From Nageia nagi (Eukaryota; Pinophyta): 64,000 bases of DNA. The stretch is taken from assembly GCA_050084985.1 (NCBI GenBank), contig JBITNC010000001.1, forward strand, positions 188,356,001-188,420,000, written 5' to 3'. Below the pieces are notes generated by a model. It saw only the letters and a list, made by a program, of their open reading frames with translations, had not been told where the DNA came from and did not search any database. A program made the position numbers and the translations under genes. Of this stretch, positions 1-10,761 are shown in pieces (the stretch's first letter is position 1; every line of letters starts with the position of its first letter).

Positions 1-87
1 CTAAGTAGTACAATAGACACACTACATACCACCACATCTAGATAAACAACTATACTTTTAATAATCAAATAAATCCATCATCTTATC
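1..87. other. Left part of repeat module R1, cut by Gypsy-1
   Basis: The bases match the start of module R2 near 23000-23085 and R3 near 59597-59680 (stretch beginning AGTACAATGGACACACTGC in R2). The match stops at the TTATC at 83-87, which is repeated at 16464-16468, where the rest of R1 resumes. This is therefore the target into which Gypsy-1 inserted. The module continues beyond the left edge of the window. Confidence 0.75.
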
Positions 88-945
88 TGTTATAATGAAA
101 TAATAATTATTAGGGTTATTTATAGAATAATTAAATTTGCCAATTAACTATGAATAATAGAAAATCAATGATATGAAAGACGACACTAACCTAATTGACT
201 TGACCTATCAAAATTGGATTTACAAAAGATACAAACCTGTATTTTACCTATGATGATGAATGAAGGCAAAATTCAATCAAAAGAGGATGAACAATGAGCT
301 TCCCTAAAATACAAAGCCACCAATTTGACCTGAACCTAGCAGAAGTGCTAGAAACCTAGCGATAGCACTTGATTACTATTTCAAAATGCCTCACCCTTTC
401 ACTCGACATCATTTTCCCATCTTCGATGTGTTTAATCTCACTCGTGAAGGGATGAAAGATCATAGAAATGTAGAGCTCAAAGTATAACAAAATCTAGAGA
501 TTATAGGTGGCGTTAAGAAACATCGATCAAGATTGACACAGGTATATTGCTAGCTATTAAAGATTTGGGTTTATGTCAACTCATGCCATATCTTTGATCA
601 TGCACAATCTCTCCACCTTTATAGGAAACAAGTCTAGTGCTAAGGTTGTGGCATTAAGAAACAACGATCAAGATTGACATAAGTATATTTCCATCTATTA
701 AAGATTTGGGATTATGTCATGTCATACCATATCTTTGATCATGCAAAACCCCTCCACCTTTATATGCAACAAGTCTAGTGCTAAGGATCCTCCTTAGGCA
801 TATTGTGATGTCGAGTTGACCTGTTACTACAAAAAATAAAGGTATATGAGAGTGCACATGGAAAAGATAATTTATTTAATAAATTATTTTAAATGCTTAA
901 AAGGGTATTTTAATTAAATTAAAATTCTTTTTTCAAGTATTAATA
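88..945 (-). repeat. 3' LTR of Gypsy-1
   Basis: It aligns with 15745-16463 over its whole length. On the plus strand it begins TGTTATAATG and ends at a decayed TATTAATA, where the other LTR has TGTTAACA. It is 858 bp against 719 bp because of an internal 141-bp tandem duplication. Confidence 0.85.
504..785. repeat. 141-bp tandem duplication inside the Gypsy-1 3' LTR
   Basis: Two neighbouring units at about 504-644 and 645-785 share TTAAGAAACA, GATCAAGATTGACA and TCTAGTGCTAAGG. The 5' LTR at 16160-16310 and its arm-B copy have one unit. The extra unit therefore arose after insertion, or was already present in one LTR type. Confidence 0.75.
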
Positions 946-961
946 GATGCCCCATTTTGAA
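946..961 (-). other. Polypurine tract of Gypsy-1
   Basis: On the minus strand the sequence AAAATGGGGCATC abuts the 3' LTR. It closely resembles the Gypsy-2 tract AAAGTGGGGCATC at 8754-8766, which links the two elements as relatives. Confidence 0.7.
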
Positions 962-1299
962 TATGTTTTGATGCTTTTGAAACAAAATAAAATCAAAGCA
1001 TGAATTCAAAGTATAATAAGAAAAGTAAGAAGATACTTCCTGAAAAAATGTGATATGCTCTAATTTTTTGCCTATATTATACACCCTTTTTGACTTGGTT
1101 GCGACATGATGGACCTCTCATCATAGGAGCAATCCAAGGCAAAGAAAAAAGTACCTAAAAAGAGCTTAGACAAGAAACATTTTTACGCGATATATCTCAC
1201 AAACATAAATAGTAAACAACATGATATGGAAAGTATGATAAGAGAAGAAAACGTGCCCTTGGTGGCTTATCCACCAAGATGAAGAAGATGATAAACAAT

Positions 1300-1640
1300 T
1301 TGGGTTGATCAGCTTGGTTTCCCAAGCCACCATGTCTCCATGGATCTTGATATGAATGATCCTTCCTTACAAAGGTGCCAAATGATAATATTGACCTTTC
1401 CTTACAAAGGTGCCAAATGATAATATTGACCCTTCCTTACAAAGACATCAAATGATAAAAATAACCAACTTGATTTTCCAAGCCACCATGTTGTCATAGA
1501 TTTGCTAATAAGAGTGCCCCTTCCTTACAAAGGAGGCGAATGATATGAGTGACCAATTTGGTTTCCCAAGCCACCATGTTTCCATGGATTTGCTAATATG
1601 AGTGTCCCTTCTTTACAAAGGAGGCCAATGATATGCAATA
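1300..1640. repeat. Tandem repeats next to the Gypsy-1 3' LTR
   Basis: Modules built on CCTTCCTTACAAAGG, CCAAATGATAATATTGAC and CCCAAGCCACCATG recur several times. A 36-bp version is repeated near 1365-1440, and a roughly 95-bp version recurs between 1440 and 1640. Arrays just upstream of the 3' LTR also occur in Gypsy-2. From 1640 to 2090 the sequence is AT-rich with many scattered GATAAGC words and no gene. Confidence 0.65.
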
Positions 1641-2094
1641 ATATGATATGAAAATATTTTGATCATGTGATAATCATTTTTGTATGATAAGCGTTAATTT
1701 AATCATAGAATAATAAATAATATTTTGATAAGCATGCATTTGAACAAAGCAATATTTTGATAAGCAATTGTTAAGCAAAGCATGATAATGTAACAAGTGG
1801 TATGCATAATAATCAATCATGCAATTTTTATCGCAACATGTATTGATAAGAAATTATGGACAATTCATTACAATATTCATTGGTAAGCAATTTTATTGAT
1901 ACAACATTATCAAAAATATCTAATCAATGTAAACTGATAAGCATAATAATGACATGAGAAATTGAAAATAACATTTTTGATAAGCTAAATGAAATAGATG
2001 CAATGTTATACATAACTTAAAATCATAAACATTTTTCTTCATTGCGTGTGCACGCATGTTGTGCGAAAAAGAAAATGCACTTTATATTACCATC

Positions 2095-2939
2095 TGTTAA
2101 CACATAAAAATAAATTTATATTTTTAAATCAATAAATTAATGAAATATGCTTGGCCTAAATATATGTCTTGAATGTATTAAAGTGATAATATCAATGTTT
2201 GTCTTGAATATGAATTTTATAATGAATATTGCATGGATTATCTTGAATATTGCATGAATTATCTTGTTATTGGTGTGTTTATCTTGAATATTGTGAATTA
2301 TCCTTATTTATGTAGATGCATGCCAACCCATGGGTTGTATTATCTATTATCTATATAAATAAGGGATCTAATAGTAAGTCCACATAACAAGGATACACAT
2401 GATCCCGCGTATGGTCTTGTAAGTGGCAACCCCTTAAGGTATCTCTTGGTACCGCCTACAAGGCTGTGGTTTGTGTGCTTCCTTTCGCGAGCTATCATGA
2501 CATCCACGATCTATTCTGATATCATACTGCTATCCGAGACATCCATATTGAAGTTCTGGACTTGATCAAGAAAGTTAAGAATCATCAAACGAAGGCCGTC
2601 GGTGCTCCTTTGCGAATGAAAGAACATCGTCGGTGCTCTTATATCACTAAAATAGACCGCCCGCGGTCCTCTTTTTGCATTTTCACAGGTCACAACATTG
2701 TTGGAAAGGTAGCTCACTATCAGTACATCACTAATATCTTCATCTTTCATTGTCAGGTACGTTCCGTGAGGTAAGTACACAAATTACAGTCTTAGTTGGT
2801 ACAATTATATTTTTGAATTGGTTATTTTGTTTATTGTTATCTAGAATAAATTGCTATTCGTAGCTTAAATACAGATAATATTGAGTTTGTAGATATTTGC
2901 CTATTTACTTATTCGCATGCTCAATTTTATTTGTAAACA
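2095..2939 (+). repeat. 5' LTR of Gypsy-2
   Basis: It starts TGTTAACACA and ends TTGTAAACA, and pairs with 8767-9610. TATATAAATA at 2352-2361 (9024-9033 in the 3' LTR) is a good core promoter candidate. A palindrome GACCGC..GCGGTC lies at 2655-2668. Confidence 0.92.
2352..2361 (+). promoter_or_regulatory. Candidate TATA box of Gypsy-2
   Basis: TATATAAATA lies about 257 bp into the LTR and is identical in both LTRs. It probably drives the genomic transcript. Confidence 0.5.
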
Positions 2940-2958
2940 TTTGGTGAACCCGATGTGA
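2940..2958 (+). other. Primer binding site of Gypsy-2
   Basis: TTTGGTGAACCCGATGTGA directly follows the LTR end CA. The matching tRNA was not identified. Gypsy-1 has the related TTGGTGAACC in the same place, which supports the assignment. Confidence 0.6.
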
Positions 2959-3029
2959 AGTGCACATCATTGTACTAAAACCCTAAAGGTTTTAGTTAAG
3001 ACTAATTCTATTTTGTGAGTGTTTTAGTC

Positions 3030-4247
3030 ATGGATCAGCTCAAATTATTCTTGCGTAGTCTTTCAAAAAGAGATTTGGATGAATTACTGGGGGAAATCAG
3101 ACATGATGATCTAGAAGGATCCAGAGGAATGCAAAATAGTGTTGAGGGTGACAATAGTAATTTTCAGGCTACTATGGAAGGTATGCAAAGGTAGATAGAC
3201 AGGTTGGTAAGGGGATCAGCTCCGCCTAATGATTCTTTCGAATTTGGTAGTCCCTTATGTGATGAGATTCATAGGCACATGCCACCATCCGACTACAAAG
3301 AGCCAAAATTCAATAAGTTCAATGGTGAAGGAGATCCGAGAAGACATATACAAGGATTCAAGGATGAGTGCGAACTCAAAATTGGTAAAGACCAAAGATT
3401 GCAAGCTAAATTATTTCCCCAAAGCTTGGAGGGAGAGGCTCGAGAATGGTTTTATGCTCTACCTGAAGGGTCCATCACATTATTTGAGGAATTCAGTAAT
3501 TTATTTCTGGAGCAATATAAGCATAACATCAAGAAGGAGGCTATGCTATCAGATTTATGTGCTATCAAGCAAGACAGTGATGAGCAACTAGACAAATTTG
3601 TTGTAAGGTTTAAGAAGACATGGTAGCAAGTGAAGACCAAATTAACAGAAAAAGAGGTAAATAACATTTTTAAAGAAGCTGTTATATTGCCCTTACAATC
3701 ATATGTTATCGATTATACACATCTTACATTTTCGGATATGATGTATAAATTGTTAGAGAAAGAAAAAGTCCTTGTGAAGCTAGGGCTTGTGAAGTATGGC
3801 AGTAGTGATAAGACAAAAGCAAAGGATAAGAGATCGCAATCACCAAAGAAGGAAAAAACTATCCATGTGGCTGAGAAGACAAGTGAGACGAAAGAGAAGA
3901 AATTTGTGAGATTTCCCATACCTCCAAGACATATCCTAAAAGACCTTGTGGCAAAAGGGTTATTACAACCCTTACCTAAGCATGAAGAAGATCCTACAGC
4001 AGAAAAACCCGCTTGGTATAAGGAAGATAGGTATTGTGAATATCATCAGATTAAGGGCCATGCTACTAATGGGTGTGGAAACCTTAGGGATAGAATACAG
4101 AAGCTCATAGAAGATGGATTCTATGTGTGTCCAGTAAAGGTCAAAGATACAGGAGAAGAACAACATGTCAATATGATTTTTCTGGAAGATGCTTACGAGG
4201 CTAGCACCGGTGGGAGCTCTAAGCCCTCCGGAGGTATCATTTGGTAG
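3030..4247 (+). pseudogene. gag: Gypsy gag of Gypsy-2, two in-frame stops
   Basis: A single 406-codon frame starts at the first ATG after the primer site. A capsid-type retrotransposon gag domain lies at about residues 95-200 (EAREWFYALP, then LFLEQYK). A lysine-rich basic stretch lies around 245-290. The nucleic-acid binding knuckle at about 335-350 reads CEYHQIKGHATNGC, the Cys-His-His-Cys form seen in plant Gypsy gags. Two TAG codons at 3192-3194 and 3624-3626 interrupt it; each would be CAG (Gln) by one C-to-T change. The protein ends GGIIW with no pol frame following. Gag forms the particle that packages the RNA; here it must have relied on other elements for enzymes. Confidence 0.88.
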
Positions 4248-4637
4248 ATCAATATATATAAAAAAAAAGAGAGAAAGAAAGAAGCTAGCAGTCAGTTCAG
4301 GTCACTAATGGACATCATGGTCAAGAGATTGGGGGGCTTCATGACATCATAATAGGAGCATCGGCATTGTATTTCATGTTAATAGGACAGCCGGTGGTCC
4401 TCTTTTAGTGGAAAAATAAGAGAAAGTAAAAGGTACCAACTACTCTCACAGCATGAGAAGTCAGAATTTCAAGTTGTGTTGTTGGCGTTCGTTTTCAAGG
4501 ATCACAGAACATCAAATTCATTCATCATAAGTACATGCGCAAGAGCAAACCAGGTACCAAAATTTGTGTTTCATATATATATCATGATAAAAATGTTTTT
4601 GTTTACAATACAACTGAATGAGATCACATAGAATGAC

Positions 4638-6426
4638 CTAGAATCTCCTACTAGAGCCCCCTCCCCCTACACTAGAGCTAGTAGCCCTGCTAGATGTGCC
4701 ACCCCCGCACCATGCCTTGTACTTCTTCGTGCATGCTTTCTCCTCATCGATCTATCTCTCAGCCTGGCGAAGCTGCTCATAGAGGGCCTTGATCTCCTTG
4801 TTGGCTACCTGTAGGTCTTGATAGATCCTAGTATAATCTCCTCCTCCAAACCATAGATGACCCTGTAGCTCTCTAATCTCCTCATCCTTCTGATCGATTT
4901 GACCATGTAGCCTAGCCATCTCGACCTCAGGATCTGTGACATAGCATAAACATATCATGTTAATCCTTGCCATATCATAAAAAGTAGAGAATCAAAGCAA
5001 AGCAAAAGAGAAAATAGGTTACCATCATCATCCTCATCGTAGTCTTCCTCCTCCCAATCTGTATCCGTCTCATACTCAGGTTCATACTCATCCTGGTCTG
5101 GATCGATCTCGTCATTATCGTCATGACCTGCATCTAGAGATGTGTCGCGAGCATATGCTGGGCTACGCTCTCCTCCCCACCTTCCCACCATGAAGGGAGC
5201 ATCCCATCCGGTCTATATGTTCCTGTGTCTTCATCCTCCCATGTATCATCACCTGAGTCAACATCATGAATACCTATGTGGTGAGGATGATGTGTCCTCC
5301 ACCAGTCTAGATAGTCCTCCGTGTGATCAGGTCCATCTATGTCATCATCGACCCCATAGTCGGATTCCTTGCTAGGGGACTCCCAATCAGGTACTGGCTC
5401 ATAGTCCTCTGGGAGGTGCCTGCTATGGTAGTAGCGCACCACTATCTTACAATCATCTAGTATGCCCTGCTGGAGGTTGAACTGATGGAGTACCTGCTCT
5501 GGCCTGTACGACTCCACTAGTGCCCTACGTGCCTGTATGTATGTAGGGTGTCTCACCCATGCCATCTCCTATATGTCCTCCCACTCTGGTACACCTCCTC
5601 GATAAGGATGCCAGTATATCTGCACCTCTTGTAGTAGGTCAAACCGTACCTACCATCCCTCTAGGTCCACACTAGGAAAATCTGGTCCCTCTATCATCGC
5701 CCACTATTGCCAGGTGGGTACATCATCTGGCTGGTCTTGGGGCAATGTCGTCGGTCTAGAAATGATGATGTGATCATATGCCCACACCTGCAGTATCATA
5801 GAATGAGCTACCTATCTCCCCCCTCTCTCCACCTTTGCAAAGCCGTGGAGGTCATGATAGAGTTGCGCCAGTATCGCGGGGCATCATGCATATCGTTGCC
5901 TGTGTGTCACCATGTCCTGTATAATAGGAACCATGCCTACAGGGAAGGTCTCACTACTCTTGTCCAGGTAGACAATAGCATCCAGCAGGCAAGCAATGAG
6001 GAGCCTCATCCGTAGGTCACCCCGTGCTGGAGGATACTCTAACACATGTCTCATTAGGGACACACCCCTCTTCCTGTGATTTACTTCATCTGACCCTATC
6101 AACCATGTAGCCCATACCTCTGCCTGTTCTAGGCTGGGAATAGGAACCATGTTCACTAGCCTCCCCCTAATAGGAAGTCTAGTGATCCTATAGATATCCT
6201 CTAGTGTCACAGTGATCTCACCATTTGGAAGGTGAAAGGTGTTGGAATTTGGATCCCACCTCCCCATCAAAGCTATCAGCATGTTGCGGTCATGAAACAC
6301 ATAATCAGCAAATGCAAGGTAGCTGAAGGAAATGTCCTCCAGAGTGCTCCAGGCTGCGTTAGTTTGTGGCCACTGTTGGGCAGTGGTGAAGGTAGCACTC
6401 TTACCGGATGGTCACATAAGGTATGA
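4638..6426 (-). pseudogene. Plant mobile domain (PMD) gene, antisense inside Gypsy-2
   Basis: The minus-strand frame from 6426 carries the PMD signature: MGRWDPNSNTFHLPNGEITV, then TLEDIYRITRLPIRG at about 6265-6160, followed by helical LLIACLLDAIVY and a WVRHPTYIQARRAL region. An acidic tail (5190-5023) and a coiled coil (ARLHGQIDQKDEEIRELQ) follow, ending GGGGSSRRF at 4638. An 89-bp GT-AG intron (5022-4934) rejoins the acidic and coiled-coil parts in frame. Six stops interrupt it: five TAG that would be CAG and one TGA at a tryptophan position. There is also a frame change near 5190. PMD proteins (MAIN/MAIL1 family) act in nuclear silencing in plants; some PMD genes are known in transposons. 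The strand and retained intron mean the element's own RNA carries this gene in reverse. Confidence 0.8.
4934..5022 (-). other. Retained intron of the Gypsy-2 PMD gene
   Basis: On the minus strand the donor reads GATGATG then GTAACC, and the acceptor reads GTCACAG then ATCCTG. Removing 89 bp joins an Asp/Glu run to the PEVEMARLHG coiled coil in frame. Introns of an antisense gene are not spliced from the element's sense RNA, which explains survival through retrotransposition. Confidence 0.6.
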
Positions 6427-7354
6427 ATAATTCTGTAAGAAAAGAGTGACAAAATGCAAGTCAGTATCAGATATGAAACAAAAATGAAAAAAATAGTATT
6501 GGTAAAGAGGACTGCCCACGGTCTAGATCAGGTAAAAAGGATCGCCCACAATCCAAACTAGGGCAGAAAGGATCGCCAGTGGTCCTGTTTCCGTGCACGA
6601 AGGTCGATAAAATTTGGGGTATAGGTGCGTATGGATGAGCATAGTACAGCCATGATACCAAAAATTCAAAAAAAATAGAATGAAAAGGTAAAAATGATGG
6701 GCTAGGGTATTCAATAGGAAAACCCTAGGGGCAATTTGGAAAACCAGTATGTAGGCAACTAAAATCTGAAGACAAGCAAAAGCATAGCAAGGAAAAGGTA
6801 GGAGATGTAATGTACCTGATGACCAGCAGGAGAATCGGCTACCAATGTAGCTCTGTGTCCATTACGATGTGTGATTGGCAGGGCCATAATGTGCAGCATA
6901 GCAGTACAAGAAATATCACCTAGTGATAGCGACAAAATCACCAGCTAAACCTCTCTGAATCAGTCTCTCAAGCTCTAGGATACTCTCAGCTATGAAAATG
7001 ATAGTGTGATCAAATTAGGAAGGGTGGGGCCCCTTTTATAGAAAAGTTAGGGCACATACTTCAAGATAAATTTTGATTTGAGCATTCGATGTATGTGGAC
7101 AAGCAACTAGGTATCAGTCTGGAATCCAGGGGTGATTCGCAAGGACCTGATCTTCACAGTTTTTGATGAATCCTCAAGAAAAGGACCACCTACGATCTAA
7201 GACTAAGACCATCAGCATTCTAAATCTACCAGAAAGGACTGCCCGTGTTCCTTTATCCAGAAAATTAGCTTATCTAAGTATCACAAGTGCATCACAGGTG
7301 CTTGATCAACATTATATCTAGGAGAATATTGCTTTGAGTTTCATTTTTGTAGAC
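6427..7354. other. Gypsy-2 interior without gene
   Basis: No coding region is supported. This stretch holds five of the eight copies of a dispersed 18-20 bp imperfect palindrome (6506-6524, 6537-6554, 6569-6586, 7181-7198, 7234-7253). It probably also contains upstream sequence of the antisense PMD gene. Confidence 0.5.
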
Positions 7355-7715
7355 ATGTGTTATCAGCTTATCATGTCTATGAGTGGAGTTCCAGCTCCCA
7401 TTATCAGCTTATCATATCTATGAGTGGATTTCTAGCTCCCATTATCATCTTATCATGTCTATGAGTGGAATTCCAGCTCCCATTATCAGCTTATCATGCC
7501 TATGGGTGGAGTTCCAGCTCCCATTATCAGCTTATCATGCCTATGGGAGGAGTTCTAGCTCCCATTATCAGCTTATCATGCCTATGGGAGGAGTTCCAAC
7601 TCCCATTATCAGCTTATCATGCCTATGGGAGGAGTTCCAACTCCCGTTATCAGCTTATCATGTTTATGGGTGGAGTTCTAGCTCCCATTATTAGCTTATC
7701 ATGCCTCTTGGTGGA
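7355..7715. repeat. 41-bp tandem array in Gypsy-2
   Basis: About eight units with a strict 41-bp period. The marker GRGWGGAGTT falls at 7381, 7422, 7463, 7504, 7545, 7586, 7627 and 7668. Each unit contains TTATCAGCTTATCATG. The period is not a multiple of three, so the open frames across it are repeat artefacts. Confidence 0.9.
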
Positions 7716-8275
7716 GTTTCAGCTCCATCAGTTTATCATTGTTTTGCAGAGTTTGGTTCTTATGCAACTGCAGCATGCCTCTTGGTGCAAAGTCTCAGTT
7801 GTGGGGAACTTAGCTCTCATCAGCTTATCATGCCTCTTGGTGGAGTTTCAGCTCCGTCAATTTATCATTATTTTGTGAAGTTCGGTTCTTATGCAACTGC
7901 AGCATGCCTCTTGGTGCGAAGTCTCAGTTGTGGGGAACTTAGCTCTCATCAGCTTATCATGTCTCTTGGTGGAGTTTCAACTCCATCAGTTTATCATTGT
8001 TTTGCAGAGTTCGATTCTTATGCAACTGCAACATGCCTCTTGGTGCGAAGTCTCAGTTGTGGGGAACTTAGCTCTCATCAGCTTATCATTGTTTTGCAGA
8101 GTTCGATTCTTATGCAACTACAGCATACCTCTTGGTGCAAAGTCTCAGTTGTGTGGAACTTAGCTCTCACATATCAGCTTATCATTATTTTACAGAGTTC
8201 GGTTCTTATACAACTGCAGCATACCTCTTGGTGCGAAGCCTCAATTGTATGGAACTTAGCTCTCCCTGTGTGTGT
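7701..8275. repeat. 129-bp and 94-bp tandem array in Gypsy-2
   Basis: ATGCCTCTTGGTGG recurs at 7701, 7830 and 7959, exactly 129 bp apart. Two 94-bp units that lack part of the module follow from 8087 and 8181. Because 129 is 43 codons, plus-strand frames stay open with a 43-residue repeat (start MPLGGVSAPS). I do not call this a gene. Confidence 0.85.
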
Positions 8276-8490
8276 GGTTATGGTTATCAGGTCTTATCTT
8301 GTGATGTGGTCATGTGTGTTGTCATGTGTTGTCATGTCTTGTCTTGTGATGTGGTCTTGTCAAGTTGTCATCAGGTTGTCATGTGTGTCGTCATGGTTAT
8401 CATGTCTTGTCTTGTGATGTGGTCTTGTCAGGTCATCTGTCAGGTCATTGTCATGCGTGTTATCAGGTTTGTTGTCATGGGTCATCAGTA
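8270..8490. repeat. GT-rich degenerate repeat in Gypsy-2
   Basis: Short units such as GTCTTGTCTTGTGATGTGG and CAGGTCATC recur irregularly. No gene is supported between here and the purine tract at 8754. Confidence 0.65.
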
Positions 8491-8753
8491 TTACGATAAG
8501 ATTTATCAGATTATCAGATATATCAGGCTATCACCTTCTATGGCAAAATGCAAGGGGCAAGCATGCCCAAGGTAATATCAAAAGGGAGTTTTCTCAACCC
8601 ATATCTAGTACTAATAAGCTTTATCATGATGTTGTTTAAGTTTAGAATGGTTAGTGTGTATCATTGCTTATCAAAATTGTTTGCTATGATGTTGTGTTTT
8701 TACTTTGAATGTAAAATCTCAACTCACCTCATGTTTCTTTCGATTTCACATCT

Positions 8754-8766
8754 AAAGTGGGGCATC
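8754..8766 (+). other. Polypurine tract of Gypsy-2
   Basis: AAAGTGGGGCATC abuts the TG start of the 3' LTR and should prime plus-strand DNA synthesis. Confidence 0.75.
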
Positions 8767-9610
8767 TGTTAACACATAAAAATGAATTTATGTTTTTAAA
8801 TCAATAAATTAATGAAATATGCTTGGCCTAAATATATGTCTTGAATGTATTAAAGTGATAATATCAATGTTTGTCTTGAATATGAATTTTATAATGAATA
8901 TTGCATGGATTATCTTGAATATTGCATGAATTATCTTGTTATTGGTGTGTTTATCTTGAATATTGTGAATTATCCTTATTTATGTAGATGCATGCCAACC
9001 CATGGGTTGTATTATCTATTATCTATATAAATAAGGGATCTAATAGTAAGTCCACATAACAAGGATACACATGATCTCGCGTATGGTCTTGTAAGTGGCA
9101 ACCCCTTAAGGTATCTCTTGGTACCACCTACAAGGCTGTGGTTTGTGTGCTTCCTTTCACGAGCTATCTTGACATCCATGATCTATTCTGATATCATACT
9201 GCTATCTGAGACATCCATATTGAAGTTTTGGACTTGATCATGAAGTTAAGAATCATCAAACGAAGGCCGCTAGTGCTCCTTTGCGAACAAAAGAACATCA
9301 TCGGTGCTCTTATATCACTGAAACGGACTGCCTACAGTCCTCTTTTTGCATTTTCATAGGTCACAACATTGTTGGAAAGGTAGCTCATTATCAGTACATC
9401 ACCAATATCTTCATCTTTCATTATCAGGTACGTTCCGTGAGGTAAGTACACAAATTACAGTCTTGGTTGGTATAATTACATTTTTGAATTGGTTATTTTA
9501 TTTATTGTTATCTAGAATAAATTGCTATCCGTAGCTTAAATACAGATAATATTGAGTTTGTAGATATTTTCCTATTTACTTATTTGCACGCTCAATTTTA
9601 TTTGTAAACA
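8767..9610 (+). repeat. 3' LTR of Gypsy-2
   Basis: 844 bp, paired with 2095-2939, ends TTGTAAACA and is followed by the CCATC duplication. At 9324-9341 it has the palindrome GGACTG..CAGTCC, where the 5' LTR has GACCGC..GCGGTC. Confidence 0.92.
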
Positions 9611-10760
9611 CCATCATAACCTAGCGATCACGCTAGGAATATAATGTCATTGCTAGGATAAGAAAGCAATTTTCAGAAAAGGTAAGGTCTCTTAGGTGTG
9701 TGCCACAGCCATGAAGTGAAAAAGAGCAACAATTTTTAGGAACACAACAAGTAAAATAAAATTTAATGATCATTGCATTTCAGCTTTTACCAATTTCTCT
9801 TAAGAGGATTTTTGATAATTTATGTTTTATTGAAAAGGATGATAAACATTTTTATTGCATGCATATAAAGAGAAGAATTTAAGTAATAATTTTGAAAAGA
9901 AATGAGGTTATGAACTTAGGAGCAACGTTGGAACGAAGCGCCGATGCACCATTAAAGGTATGAAAGGGTGTCAAGCATAAGAGCATAGATGGGTGAGTGC
10001 TCATTTGAAGATAAAAAGTGATTTTATTTGGGTCAATCGATAAGGATTAGCAGTCCATTTGAAAAAGGGGTTTCCAATTAGTTTATAAATAGGTGAAATT
10101 GGATTTTATTTACATATTCTCAATTTGGCAATTGGAGCTCTGGTCCGCAATGTTTTAGGTGTCATACTCAGTTTATGGAGAGATTATGATGCGTTATTGG
10201 ATTGGTGATTGTGTTCATTGTTGATATGTATCAATGAATAACCTCTTAACAAGGTCATTGATCTTTAGTTGTTTGTTCTTCACCTGACGGGTACCAAGTA
10301 CCAAAAATTTCTTCATATTCTTGGTCTATGTAGCATTGAGAAGATTTTTAATGGTTTACTTTTTCAATATTGGGCAAGTTTTTTTTGTATTTTGAAAAAA
10401 TTTGAAACATAGGGGGTCAAAATATAAGGCTAGATTTTTATGTGCATGGAGGGAAACGAGATATGTTTTTAGCATACAAACTAGGTTAAACTTGATGGGT
10501 ATCAAAAAAATTCAAGAAATGGGGGATGGAATGGAGCAATGTTGCTAGGATCCTAGCATCATCATTGGGATTAATTAAAAAAAAAGAGAGTAAAATATGA
10601 CATGTACGGGCTTATTGGACAAATATGCACTTACAATTTTCAAAAACACATCATAAATTTTGAAAATAAACATAAAAAGTAGCATATTTTAAGTTTGAAG
10701 TTTTTAAATTTTTGACATTTCACATTATTGATATATTTCATGATACTAATACACTTCATG
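9611..10760. other. Gypsy-1 interior, no gene seen
   Basis: AT-rich sequence of Gypsy-1 resuming after the CCATC duplication. No frame or motif is supported. The end (near 10775, ATGGATGCAG) looks like a splice acceptor for the PMD relic that follows. Confidence 0.5.
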
Positions 10761-10761
10761 T

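Larger units (their letters stand above)
2095..9610 (+). mobile_element. Gypsy-2: plus-strand non-autonomous Gypsy-type element with antisense PMD gene
   Basis: A complete 7516-bp element flanked by the 5-bp duplication CCATC (2090-2094, 9611-9615). The order is 5' LTR 2095-2939, primer site, gag 3030-4247 (two stops), PMD gene on the opposite strand 6426-4638, tandem arrays 7355-8490, purine tract, 3' LTR 8767-9610. I see no pol. The LTRs differ at roughly 25 positions by eye, mostly C/T or G/A, so it is younger than Gypsy-1, which it interrupts. The design (gag plus antisense PMD, no pol) is the same as in Gypsy-1. Confidence 0.92.

Noticed and set aside
7701-8417. A 238-codon plus-strand open frame across the Gypsy-2 array
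   Set aside because: It is the 129-bp repeat translated; another frame of the same DNA is also open, and composition follows the repeat.
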